A program made the position numbers and the translations under genes. The notes under the pieces were generated by a model that was not told where the DNA came from, ran no database searches, and saw nothing but the letters and a program-made list of their open reading frames with translations. From NCBI RefSeq assembly GCF_900156425.1, contig NZ_FTNO01000007.1:179028-243027 (forward strand): a stretch of 64,000 nucleotides of DNA, given 5' to 3'. The DNA comes from Haladaptatus litoreus (GTDB taxonomy: Archaea > Halobacteriota > Halobacteria > Halobacteriales > Haladaptataceae). This document shows positions 36,398 through 45,128 of the stretch, one piece after another. Position 1 is the first letter of the stretch. Every line of letters begins with the position of its first letter.

Positions 36398-37342
36398 TTA
36401 GTTTCCATCATATGCTGTTTGCAGTCCTGCAATGTCGAGCTTCTTCATCTCCAGCAGTGCCTCCATCATGCGCGCATTGGCCTCTGGGTCGTCGTCCGGC
36501 AGCTCGTTCAGCATCGTCGGCGTGATCTGCCACGAGACGCCGTATTTGTCCTTCAGCCAGCCACACTGCTCGGCCTCGGGTGCCGCGCTGAGTGCGTCCC
36601 AGAGTTCGTCAATTTCGTCCTGGGTTTCACAGTTGACGATGAGGGAGATAGCTTCGTTGAACGCGAAGTCCTGTTCAACGCCGGTATCCATAACAGCCAG
36701 CCAGACGTCCTCGACTTTGAGATCTCCGAAGGCAAGCGCCCCTTTTTTGGCTGGACCGGTGTCTTCCGGATACCGCTCTAGGTGACCCAGTTCGGTGTCA
36801 GCAAAGACACCGGTGTAAAAATGGATGGCTTCCTCGGCTTTGTTGACGTTGTCCTGTGTAAACATGAGGGACGGCACCAGATCCGGCCGCCAGTCGCCTT
36901 CGTTGCTGGGAAGGATGAGCTGCCACGTGACACCATATCGATCCTGTACCCAGCCGTAATAGTCACTGAACGGGTGTTTATCAAGCTGGATGAGTACTTC
37001 CCCACCATCGACGAGCCGTGCCCATAACTCATCCATTTCCTCTTTTGTTTCTCGACTCACGAAAAACGATATCGACGGGTTGAAACTGAACTCCGGCCCG
37101 CCGTTGAGCGCGACAAACGAGAACCCCTCGACCTCGAAGGCAACCGTCATCACGCTGCCGGCTTCCTTCCCGGTCATTTCCTGCCCGGCATCCGGGTAAT
37201 GGGTCGTGCCCTTGATCTCCGCGTTTTCAAACACGGAAGTGTAAAACTCCGCGGCTTCCACTGCCTGATCATTGAACCAGAGGTTTGGAGTGATTTTTTG
37301 CCTGGGTTCGACCGTATTTTCTGTTTCAGTATATGATGTCAT
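36398..37342 (-). CDS. Two-domain VOC-family (PhnB-like) protein
   Basis: 314 residues from the ATG at 37342 (MTSYTETENTVEP). Two tandem PhnB-type glyoxalase-fold domains: residues about 10-150 (ITPNLWFNDQAVEAAEFYTS to YGWVQDRYGVTWQLI) and 160-300 (SLMFTQDNVNKAEEAIHFYT to GWLKDKYGVSWQI). These resemble 3-demethylubiquinone-9 methyltransferase-annotated VOC proteins, but true methyltransferase function is unproven. It is followed after 20 bp by the DUF1905-type gene on the same strand, so they may be co-transcribed. Confidence 0.85.
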   Translation of the reverse strand: MTSYTETENTVEPRQKITPNLWFNDQAVEAAEFYTSVFENAEIKGTTHYPDAGQEMTGKEAGSVMTVAFEVEGFSFVALNGGPEFSFNPSISFFVSRETKEEMDELWARLVDGGEVLIQLDKHPFSDYYGWVQDRYGVTWQLILPSNEGDWRPDLVPSLMFTQDNVNKAEEAIHFYTGVFADTELGHLERYPEDTGPAKKGALAFGDLKVEDVWLAVMDTGVEQDFAFNEAISLIVNCETQDEIDELWDALSAAPEAEQCGWLKDKYGVSWQITPTMLNELPDDDPEANARMMEALLEMKKLDIAGLQTAYDGN

Positions 37343-37397
37343 GCCTACACCCCTCCAGTAGAGATAGGCTAGCAAGCGTCATATAAACGCGCTAAGT

Positions 37398-37820
37398 TCA
37401 GTGAAAGTGAACCAGTCCTACCCGTGTCTCCATTTCCTTAAAATCAGATATATTAAAAGAGCTGAAGCGGTGGTTAGTTCGGATCGAACAGATGCATCGC
37501 TTTTCGAGTTTCTGTCCCGTCCGCACGCATGGCCAGCACGGGAAGCCACTGAGACCGTCGCAGTCACAGTTTTCGGGTTCGGTATCGTCGTTGTCCTCGG
37601 AGGGGAACGCATCGAGCGTCCCGTCGTCAGTTGCATTTTCGACGGCGGCCATGTGCTTGCAGAATGCATCACGGTGGACGTGATGCGGGCACGTGCAGGC
37701 CATCAGTTCTTCAGTCACGTCGTCGATGGAGACTGTGTACTGGAGGTATACGAGATTCTCGTGGCTTTCGGTGATGACATCGAAGGAAAAATGTTCGGCA
37801 TGTGCGCGGTACTGTGGCAT
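37398..37820 (-). CDS. SWIM zinc-finger protein with altered C-terminus
   Basis: 140 residues. The SWIM motif is YTVSIDDVTEELMACTCPHH with VHRDAFCKHMAAVE (CxC...CxH), and a cysteine cluster follows (CDCDGLSGFPCWPCVR). Related copies in this window end shortly after PCVRxGQKELPD; here the frame instead runs on for about 30 unrelated residues, suggesting a small frameshift near 37490. The usual APGLIDVTNES segment is also shortened. SWIM proteins bind DNA or proteins; in haloarchaea their role is unknown. It is one of six SWIM copies or fragments here. Confidence 0.65.
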   Translation of the reverse strand: MPQYRAHAEHFSFDVITESHENLVYLQYTVSIDDVTEELMACTCPHHVHRDAFCKHMAAVENATDDGTLDAFPSEDNDDTEPENCDCDGLSGFPCWPCVRTGQKLEKRCICSIRTNHRFSSFNISDFKEMETRVGLVHFH

Positions 37821-37985
37821 ATTAGCAGCGTCAGGGGTTACGGAAAGTGAGGGTGTGATAATGACGTCGGTTCAAGTAAATAATTTGACCGAAATTTGTA
37901 TAATAATTGGGTGGCAACACATTGCCACGCATGAGTTCGATACTGTCATTCACAACCATATACCAACAAAAAATAAGTATCACCA

Positions 37986-38996
37986 ATGACTGACTCCGAT
38001 CCGACACCTGCTGGGGAATTCCGAACCGCTCATCCAGGCGCAGACGTAGAGATGGCATACGCAGGCAGTAACACGTTTCTTAAGGGAGAATCCCGCGATG
38101 TCGATGATCTCGATGACGTCGATGTTGGTGTTCTCGGAGTCCCGTACGACGGCGCGCTCACGAATCGGCCAGGGGCCCGCTATGGACCCGAAGCGATTCG
38201 TCGAGCAAGCGCCTGGTGGGCGTACCTATCGAATTACAAAGGGGGACTGACTAACATGAATACGGGTGCTCAGGTGGACTATTCCGACCTCCACATCGCT
38301 GATTGTGGCGATGTGCCGGTCTTCCCGATGGACTATGAACAAACCGCAAAGAGCATCCAATCACACGTCGCAACGGTCGCCGAACGGACGTTCCCATTTG
38401 TGTTGGGAGGCGATCACTACTGTACGTATCCGGCTTTCTGCGGCTTTGCCGAGGGGTCGGGTGCAGACTCCGTCGGATTGGTTCAGATCGATGCCCACAC
38501 CGACACCTCCAATGAGAGCGCGACATTCGGAAAACACTATCACGGGTCAAGTACGCGGCTCATTGCCGAGTCACAGTACAGTGATTTCGAACACATCAGC
38601 CAAATCGGTATTCGCGGCTATGAGAGCCCGAACTTTTTCGAATTCGCCGAGGAATCTGGTCTCAACCTCTATACGATGCGTGACGTTCACGACCGTGGCA
38701 TTACCGATGTGATCGTTGAGGCCGTTGAAGCCGCGGCAGCAGACACGGACGCGGTCTACGTGACGTTCGATATCGATGGCGTAGATCCGGGGATTGCACC
38801 GGGAACCGGAACGCCGGAACCGGATGGGTTGAGCGCGCATCAGGCGTTGCAGGTGATGGAACTCCTAGGCACACACGATGCAATCGGCGCTGCTGACGTG
38901 ATGGAAGTTTCGCCAAAGTACGACCCGACGGAATCAACTCAGACGCTTGGAGCATACCTTGCTGTCACGCTCCTCGAACGGCAGTTCGCCGAATAA
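37986..38996 (+). CDS. Ureohydrolase (agmatinase/arginase family)
   Basis: 336 residues with the full binuclear manganese site: FVLGGDHYCTYP, QIDAHTDTSNES and FDIDGVDPGIAPGTGTPEPDG. It removes urea from a guanidino compound; agmatine is most likely from length and sequence style, but guanidinobutyrate or similar compounds are possible. It is convergent with the nrpR-like gene (4 bp apart), and a sodium/solute symporter gene follows at 40150. This supports uptake and nitrogen-controlled degradation of a guanidino compound. Confidence 0.9.
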   Translation: MTDSDPTPAGEFRTAHPGADVEMAYAGSNTFLKGESRDVDDLDDVDVGVLGVPYDGALTNRPGARYGPEAIRRASAWWAYLSNYKGGLTNMNTGAQVDYSDLHIADCGDVPVFPMDYEQTAKSIQSHVATVAERTFPFVLGGDHYCTYPAFCGFAEGSGADSVGLVQIDAHTDTSNESATFGKHYHGSSTRLIAESQYSDFEHISQIGIRGYESPNFFEFAEESGLNLYTMRDVHDRGITDVIVEAVEAAAADTDAVYVTFDIDGVDPGIAPGTGTPEPDGLSAHQALQVMELLGTHDAIGAADVMEVSPKYDPTESTQTLGAYLAVTLLERQFAE

Positions 38997-38999
38997 CAC

Positions 39000-40049
39000 T
39001 TAGCATTGTTCGAAGGGAAGTGCAGTTGCGACGGATTGAAACGCCGACCGTTCTTTCAGCCCGTGTAACGTTGCCCAGGATTCATCGTAGTGTTCTTCGA
39101 CAAGGAGTGAAATCGCAAGTTCACCGATCGCTCCATACGACATGGAGGCAAAGTCCCACCCCGGTTGGCCGCACGGAAATGGACCCGTCTCTCGCGGCTT
39201 TCTAAGATCAATAACCCCGCCGAGTTGTGCTCGACTCGCAGCAGCGATATCGAACGCCTCTTCGTATCGAACCACGGGAAATTCTCGGTTATCCACGACC
39301 AATAAGCTGGGAGCATCGCCCTCGAGAAGCGGACTAATTGACGGTCGCCCTGCCTCGATGAGGAGGTCTGCAACGTCTACGGTTGACCCCTCCCCACTTA
39401 TCGCATCGGTGTAGCGGAGAATGGCACCGCCATGCTCATTCGAAACAGTCCCTTCGTGCGCGAATCGCCCGGGTACCGAATCCGGATCCGGATGGTACTC
39501 CACGATTCCGGCAACCTGCAATTGGGTAGAGATCCCTCGTGACAGCAAGACACCATCGATAGTGATGCTGGAAGGAAAGAATAGTCGAACAAGATCGTCG
39601 TGTGTTTCGCTCGGGGCTTTTTCGACCGCGACGATGATAGGGCCAACGGGTAGGTCGTCCAAGGCACGTATCCTGTTCAAGGCCGCTTCAACTTTCGAAG
39701 CGGGAATATCGATAGCGGAGGTGACGAGTTCACCGGTGTTCTCGAACGGATCGTACGTGACTTGCTCGGTAAGCACAGCGATGCGTTCCCGAACCTGTTC
39801 AAGTCGGCCGCTGACGTGACCGAGTCGCAATTCGGAGTGACCTTTCTCGGTCAGACCGCGGCCTCGGCCTGGTATTTTTTCGGTGAATCCGTCCGCATCC
39901 AATTCCGAGAGTAGGAGTCGGACGGTTCGTCCCTTGATGGAGTAGCCACGTTGGTGGAGAAGATCAACTAAACGGATGCTTCCGATGGGCCCGTGCACCT
40001 CGATCAGACGAAGCAAATCGTACTTTCGATTATCGGGGCAGTTGGACAT
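39000..40049 (-). CDS. nrpR: NrpR-family nitrogen regulator
   Basis: 349 residues: an N-terminal winged helix (YDLLRLIEVHGPIGSIRLVD, then GRTVRLLLSELDADGF) followed by one NrpR/DUF128 domain (about residues 85-340, for example LPVGPIIVAVEKAPSETHD, ISPLLEGDAPSLLVVDNREF). NrpR represses nitrogen-assimilation genes when 2-oxoglutarate is low. Methanogen NrpR is known to bind palindromic operators. It is divergent from the symporter gene by 100 bp and convergent with the ureohydrolase, so local control of both is likely. Confidence 0.85.
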   Translation of the reverse strand: MSNCPDNRKYDLLRLIEVHGPIGSIRLVDLLHQRGYSIKGRTVRLLLSELDADGFTEKIPGRGRGLTEKGHSELRLGHVSGRLEQVRERIAVLTEQVTYDPFENTGELVTSAIDIPASKVEAALNRIRALDDLPVGPIIVAVEKAPSETHDDLVRLFFPSSITIDGVLLSRGISTQLQVAGIVEYHPDPDSVPGRFAHEGTVSNEHGGAILRYTDAISGEGSTVDVADLLIEAGRPSISPLLEGDAPSLLVVDNREFPVVRYEEAFDIAAASRAQLGGVIDLRKPRETGPFPCGQPGWDFASMSYGAIGELAISLLVEEHYDESWATLHGLKERSAFQSVATALPFEQC

Positions 40050-40149
40050 AGTGTCACAGTGGTATGATACCGGATAAACGTATGTATTATTTCATAGGAT
40101 GGGATCGTTAACAGCAATCTATTAATATTGAAGGTGGAAAGGTGATGCC

Positions 40150-41583
40150 ATGGTTGTGTCACTCATAGACACTGGGTTGCTCATTTTGTATATGCTGGGT
40201 ATGATTGGTATCGGCTACTGGGGATACCAAAATTCGGAAACGCTAGACGATTACCTCGTCGCTGGTCGCAATATCCCACTCTGGATGTACGTTCCAGTCA
40301 TGTCCGCCGTCATTCTCGGAGGGGCATCTACTGTCGGTGGTGGAGGCCTGGGGTACGTCCACGGAATTTCGGGTGCTTGGTTGGTCATCTCGCTCGGTAT
40401 TGGAACGATTGCACTTGGAATTCTTATTTCGACAAACCTCGCCAATCTCAAAGCCTACTCACTCGGTGAGGTGCTTGAACGGCGGTTCGATAAGTACTCC
40501 GGCACGATCGGTGCCATCATCGCCGGCATTTATGCACTCACCATCGCGATCACGCAGACGATTGCCGTTGGAAAGGTTCTCAGCGTTCTCTTTGACGTTA
40601 ACTAGAGTGCGATGATTCTGCTTGCGGGAATTATTATTATCGCCTATACGGCGCTCGGTGGAATGCTTACGGTAACGATGACTGACTTCGTCCAGTGGTG
40701 CATCATGACCATTGGGATCTTCTGTATCGCTCTTCCGCTTGGTCTCAACTCGGTTGGAGGTATCTCCAGGCTCATGACTGAGCTTGACCCGTCGTATTTC
40801 AGTGTCACGTCGATCGGATTGGACACTATTGCTAGCTACTTTCTGTTGTATGTCCTTGGGATCATGATCGGGCAGGATATCTGGCAACGTGTGTTTACCG
40901 CGAATAGCGCTGAAACAGCTCGAAAAGGGAGCATTGCTGCTGGAGCGTATGCGATTGTCTACGGTATTGCGACTGCGCTTCTTGGAATGATTGCGCTCGT
41001 TCTCCTTCCGCCGCTTTCCGATTCGGAACTTGCCTTGCCGCGACTGATACTGGAAATCGTTCCTGTCGGTTTCTCGGGGATTATTCTCGCCGGATTCGTT
41101 TCGGCAATGATGTCTACGGCGGACTCCGCGTTGCTTGCTTCAAGTACCTTGTTCACGCGCGACGTCTACAAACGGTTTCTCAATTCCGATGCATCGGACG
41201 AGACGTATTCGAATGTCTCTCGAATTGTCATCATCGTATTGGGTTCGGTCATGACATATGCGGCGATCGAGATCGGGAATGTCGTTCTCGCTCTCACTCT
41301 GGCGTACGATTTGCTCACTGGTTGTATCTTCGTCCCGATCTTCGGTGCGTTCTTCTGGAAACGAGCAACGTGGCAAGGAGCACTCTCTTCGATCTGTGCA
41401 AGCGCAGTCGTAGTCGTCACGACAATCTATGTATTCGGTTTTTCCTCGAATTTACCTATCATATTCGGCCTCGTATGTAGCGTTGTCATCTTCGTCCCGG
41501 TTAGTCTTCTATCGGGCCCACCCGCGCAGAAAAAACTCGAACAGTGGGTTCGAACACTTGATTCGTCGATTTCAACCAAGTGA
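40150..41583 (+). pseudogene. Sodium/solute symporter (SSS family) interrupted by an amber codon
   Basis: The frame starting at ATG 40150 encodes an SSS transporter: MIGIGYWGYQNSETLDDYLV, then SAVILGGASTVGGGGLGYVHG. After 151 residues it meets TAG (40603-40605) and continues in the same frame with TALGGMLTVTMTDFVQW and SAMMSTADSALLASSTLFTRD to 41583. The total of 475 codons equals a normal SSS protein with 12-13 helices, and there is no frameshift. An ATG at 40612 could allow a C-terminal product, but half a transporter should not work. It is either a recent nonsense mutation, a sequencing error or readthrough. It is adjacent to the ureohydrolase and nrpR genes. Confidence 0.8.
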
Positions 41584-41623
41584 TGCATGATCAAGCGGGT
41601 GAGCCGAATAGTAGGTGTCTGAA

Positions 41624-41878
41624 ATGGTGGAACAACAAATAACGGTCTGCACTGGCATGAATTTTGATATCGATACTGGTAAAATCGAAACCGGATCAGT
41701 CTGCAAGTACATTTCGGATCAAGAACTCAAAGAAGAGGTTGTCTCCCTCGGTGAACGAAACATTAAGAGCGCTATGATAGAGGCCGTTTCTGACCGTTAG
41801 CACGTCACAGTAGACGACTTCGAGGATTTCGAAAGTCTCTATCAATCTGTAAAGGCGCATATTCGTAATGTTGCCTGA
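41624..41878 (+). pseudogene. Small unknown gene interrupted by an amber codon
   Basis: From ATG 41624 (MVEQQITVCTGMNFDIDTG) the frame reaches TAG at 41798-41800, then continues in frame for 25 coding-like codons (TVDDFEDFESLYQSVKAHIR) to TGA 41876-41878. Together it is an 84-codon acidic protein with two cysteines. I do not recognise it. It lies 40 bp after the symporter on the same strand and could have been in its operon. CAG to TAG would explain the stop. Confidence 0.5.
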
Positions 41879-42032
41879 CGTTTACTCTTCGACTCCTTCA
41901 ACTGGAACGCATCTTCAATTGTGTGAGAACGGTGGTTAATTCCTATCTAGCAATATATAACAACATATTTATAATTCGAGGCGAAACTGACCCTCCAAGG
42001 TTCGATCTGCCCTATGTCACGTAATGCTAGTA

Positions 42033-43568
42033 CTATCGCGCTGGTTTTCCAAACGCGAACAGCGTCATTGGCGTCTGGTTTGCCGCTCGGGGCGAGAAGT
42101 AGTCGGTAACGAGGTCATCGTAGAAGGTGAACCCGCGACCACCGAGCGCACGGTGTGCATAGGTTGCGAGATACAACCGTCCTAACCCGATGCCGCCCTC
42201 CAGCTGAGCCACTCGATACCCTCGATTCCCGGCCGTCTCGACGATGGCGTCGATATCTGCCATAAAGTACACGTTCACCGCGGCGTTCCCAACGACTGGC
42301 TGGTCGAGCGCGAGATGCCCTGCAGTTCGACGGTCGATATCACCCAGTCGCTCGAGAGTCTGTGCGTCTGGATGATACTGATACGCCCCTGTTGGAATGT
42401 CATTGACAGCGTGCACGAGACAGTAACAATCAACTAATCCATCGCTGCGCTCACCATCAAAACAGTCAGTGGGTATCCCACGATGGGCGCGATCGAGAAT
42501 CGTCGCGAACTGCCGCGAGCTGATCGGGTTGTGGCTGTACTCCCGGAGTGACCCCCGACGTTCGATAGTAGACCATACCGGACGACTTGATGCCGTCTCG
42601 GAATCGACCGGATCCAGGGAAATCAATTCGCCATCCTCTGAATCGTGGCGTCCGAATGCCTGCTTGGACACGTCTTGAAAGTGGTCGCGCCACACCTGCA
42701 CTGCCTTGCCGTCTGTCAACGTACTTTGCTCCCACGCGTCGGCCACTAGCGGGTATTCGACGGGGTTCTGTGAGAGTGACGTTTCCTCGGGATCAATACT
42801 CGTGACAGAAAGGGGGTCTGGAGCGGGGTCACCGCTCCCGACAGGAACGAGTTCGAGCGGCGCTTCGTCTGTGGGATCGACACCGAGGAGTCGAGCAATC
42901 AGGTGGTCTGCGAATCCGGTGACGACTGATGCCCGATGACCGTTTCCGTGGGCAACTCCCAACAGGTTCGCGAGAATGGTGCCCGAGTCCCAGAACGCGT
43001 GACGGTAGGTTCGCTCGCGGTACTTCCAGGCATTGCGCCACCATTCTGAGGTGGCAACAAATGTAACGGGGGCGTCAGAGACTGCCGCGTGGTTGCCTGT
43101 CGCTCGGGTGAGGACGCCACGATAATCGCCTTCGCGAAGCACGTCGAACGATTCAGTTTCGGGATCGAAGTGATAAACGCCGGGGGCAAGCCCGTCGATG
43201 TCACCCGTGACAGCGTAGAGGTCGACGTGATAGAGCTTTCCCGTGCAAGAGGCTGCGCGAAACCGCATTCGTTGGCCCTGTCTCTCTAGTTCTTTCGTGA
43301 TCCCCGTCGCGTAGTGACAAAGGGTGTGGATGGATTGGGCATCAAGCGAGGATAGGGCATTACTACGCGGAGTGTCGGTCGATGTAGTGATCGCCGATAA
43401 AGCTGGTTCGCCGGGCGAGCGTGTCGATTCCGGGAGTGAACGCTTTGATAACCTCTTGTAGAGTTTATAGGGACGTGGCTTGTTCGCATGGTTTAACGAG
43501 AACGTATCGTTCCGGATACTCTCGGGGGAGTGGTTCGTCTGCTCGTGGTATTCGCGTGCGTCGACCAT
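42033..43568 (-). CDS. Two-domain SagB/ThcOx-type nitroreductase-fold oxidoreductase
   Basis: 511 residues with two nitroreductase-like domains. The first (about 60-260) has LAPGVYHFDPETESFDVLRE, then TFVATSEWWRNAWKYRERTY and GTILANLLGVAHGNG. The second (about 315-505) has SLREYSHNPISSRQFATILD, PTGAYQYHPDAQTLERL and GIGLGRLYLATYAHRALGGR. This is the SagB-type FMN dehydrogenase that oxidises azolines in thiazole/oxazole-modified peptides. No YcaO cyclodehydratase, precursor peptide or E1-like partner is visible here, so its role may differ. It is isolated, with pseudogenes downstream. Confidence 0.85.
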   Translation of the reverse strand: MVDAREYHEQTNHSPESIRNDTFSLNHANKPRPYKLYKRLSKRSLPESTRSPGEPALSAITTSTDTPRSNALSSLDAQSIHTLCHYATGITKELERQGQRMRFRAASCTGKLYHVDLYAVTGDIDGLAPGVYHFDPETESFDVLREGDYRGVLTRATGNHAAVSDAPVTFVATSEWWRNAWKYRERTYRHAFWDSGTILANLLGVAHGNGHRASVVTGFADHLIARLLGVDPTDEAPLELVPVGSGDPAPDPLSVTSIDPEETSLSQNPVEYPLVADAWEQSTLTDGKAVQVWRDHFQDVSKQAFGRHDSEDGELISLDPVDSETASSRPVWSTIERRGSLREYSHNPISSRQFATILDRAHRGIPTDCFDGERSDGLVDCYCLVHAVNDIPTGAYQYHPDAQTLERLGDIDRRTAGHLALDQPVVGNAAVNVYFMADIDAIVETAGNRGYRVAQLEGGIGLGRLYLATYAHRALGGRGFTFYDDLVTDYFSPRAANQTPMTLFAFGKPAR

Positions 43569-43720
43569 TGGACACTCAAACGAGAGTCATTCACAAACAG
43601 TTTGTGTTGATTCTAAGAACATCACAGACCGGTACGAGTCGGCGATTAAGATCGAATCGTAGCCTATCTGGATGACAGGACGAGGTAACGTGGATAATCG
43701 GTGAGATTCTCGTAGCACGA

Positions 43721-43963
43721 CTATGTGACCATGATTAAATCCTCGATATGCACAGCTCCCTTCTTGGGATCGTAAACTCCCGGTTTGACCGTGATGACGT
43801 GGCCAGCCTTGAGCAGTTCATCACTTAACAATGAGGGTGCTTCGTGGAGTGAGAGACCAACACCATGACCGGTTCCATGATACATCCCTACAAAAATATA
43901 GCCCACAGCAAAACCATGGTCGAAAAGCACTGCACTAGCTGCCTGATGTACTGCTTTTGCTTC
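43721..43963 (-). pseudogene. C-terminal remnant of an M24 (Xaa-Pro dipeptidase-like) metallopeptidase
   Basis: About 80 codons ending at TAG 43723-43721. YHGTGHGVGLSLHEAPSLL carries the metal-ligand His region, and GAVHIEDLIMVT is the family C-terminus. The segment VITVKPGVYDP has Lys where M24 enzymes have the metal-binding Glu of TVEPGxY. Upstream codons in this frame do not look like a peptidase. It is truncated and catalytically dead. Confidence 0.7.
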
Positions 43964-44186
43964 GGTTCCCTGATGGCAGATGGAGGAAAGTGAAAATGAA
44001 CGCAGTCTGGCGTGGTGTAACCGAATTGAGGCACGGGTGAGGGAGGCAATCGAATCTGGAAAGACTGACGACGAAGCGTGGCAGTTCAAGCAGTGGATCG
44101 TTACGACGCCGCTCGAAGTTGGGTTGGCACCTGAAGCCCGAGCGACGAACGCACTGAATCGATTGGAATCGGGGGCGTTCAGCGCG

Positions 44187-44537
44187 CTACTGTTCGTCCT
44201 TAGTTCGCAGATGCAAAGCTTCGGCACGCTCGTCGTCCTCGCGTCCCTTGTTGTCGTCGTCCCAGTGGTGATTCGAGAGGAAGGTAAGCCCGTGTTCCGC
44301 CGCCGTCTGACACCACACCGAGCCGTCGATGAGGGTGCCGACGCTGAAGTTGTGAACCGTCCGCGCGGTCGCGACGAGATGCTTCGTCTGTCTGTCGTAG
44401 ACGAACCCCTCCCGTTCGTTGAGTTGGGCGATGTATCCACCGTATCGAGTGTCGATACAGTCGGGATAGTAGAAGTTCAACACACGATGCCTCTGCTGTC
44501 GGAGTACCCGTGGGTCGCGATAGTTCGGTGTCGTCAT
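44187..44537 (-). pseudogene. N-terminal fragment of an N-acylglucosamine 2-epimerase-family gene
   Basis: 116 codons from ATG 44537 (MTTPNYRDPRVLRQQ). It reads RVLNFYYPDCIDTRYGGYIA, then TKHLVATARTVHNFSVGTLI and WCQTAAEHGLTFLSNHHWD, matching the start of AGE-family (alpha/alpha barrel) epimerases of about 400 residues. It stops at 44189-44187 after an unrelated tail, so at least two-thirds of the enzyme is missing. Its ATG overlaps the stop of the glycerate-kinase remnant, so the two were once an operon. Confidence 0.7.
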
Positions 44538-45128
44538 TGTGTTCTGTCCCGTAATCGCGTTCGGTCGATCGATTCTCTGTCCTCCTCGGAATCCGTAACG
44601 ACCACGACGCGTAGGTCGTTGACGTTCTTCCCCGTCTCGCCGGTTTCGATGAGCGCATCTCGGGTGCCGAACAACGGATAAACGTCGTGATTTTCCAAGC
44701 TGCTTTCGCCTCGGAGGCGTTCGATCGTGACACAGTTGTAGTATCCACGACAGCACCCGCAGCGCTCGTGTTTCCATCCAATCCGTTGGTGTCGATGCCC
44801 GCGACGACAATTTCGGGGCGGGTCAGTTCGAGTGCCGCCGCAAGTGTAAATTCCTGGTTCGGCCCGCAGAAGATGTCTCCATCAACGGTGACGGTCGTTT
44901 CGCCCCCTGACAGGATTGCCGCTGGTGGGTCGATTGGACGGCCGGTCGCGGCACACTCCTCCCGATTGGGCATGAACGCGGCCAACTTCGGCGGCCTCAC
45001 CACCGACACGAGCCGATAGGACGTATGGGGTGTATCCTTCTTCTCGTGCCTAGGCGGCAGCCGCTTCCAGTGCCGTCCACTTGTCCGCGAGAACGTGGTT
45101 CGTCACGTGTGCAAAATCTGTTGAATCG
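44534..45128 (-). pseudogene. C-terminal half of a MOFRL-family glycerate 2-kinase, frameshifted
   Basis: The segment directly after the synthase stop reads TNHVLADKWTALEAAAA, then TAG (45052-45050), AREEGYTPYVLSARVGGEAA; after a frame change, ATGRPIDPPAAILSGGETTV, GPNQEFTLAAALEL and DTNGLDGNTSAAGAVVD; after a second change near 44725, NHDVYPLFGTRDALIETGET and NVNDLRVVVVTD to the stop. These blocks in this order are the MOFRL glycerate kinase C-terminal half. With the N-terminal half missing, one nonsense codon and two frameshifts, it is a clear pseudogene. Confidence 0.75.

Noticed and set aside
7809..41878. Pyrrolysine or general amber recoding
   Set aside because: TAG also ends normal full-length genes here, and CAG-to-TAG mutation is a simpler cause; no pyl gene is in the window.
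42033..43568. Thiazole/oxazole-modified peptide biosynthesis cluster
   Set aside because: Only the SagB-like gene is present; there is no YcaO, docking or precursor peptide gene nearby, so a full cluster is not supported.
43980..44681. 233-codon plus-strand reading frame
   Set aside because: The minus strand over 44187-44681 carries recognisable epimerase and glycerate-kinase remnants; the plus frame has no domain and is read as a shadow.
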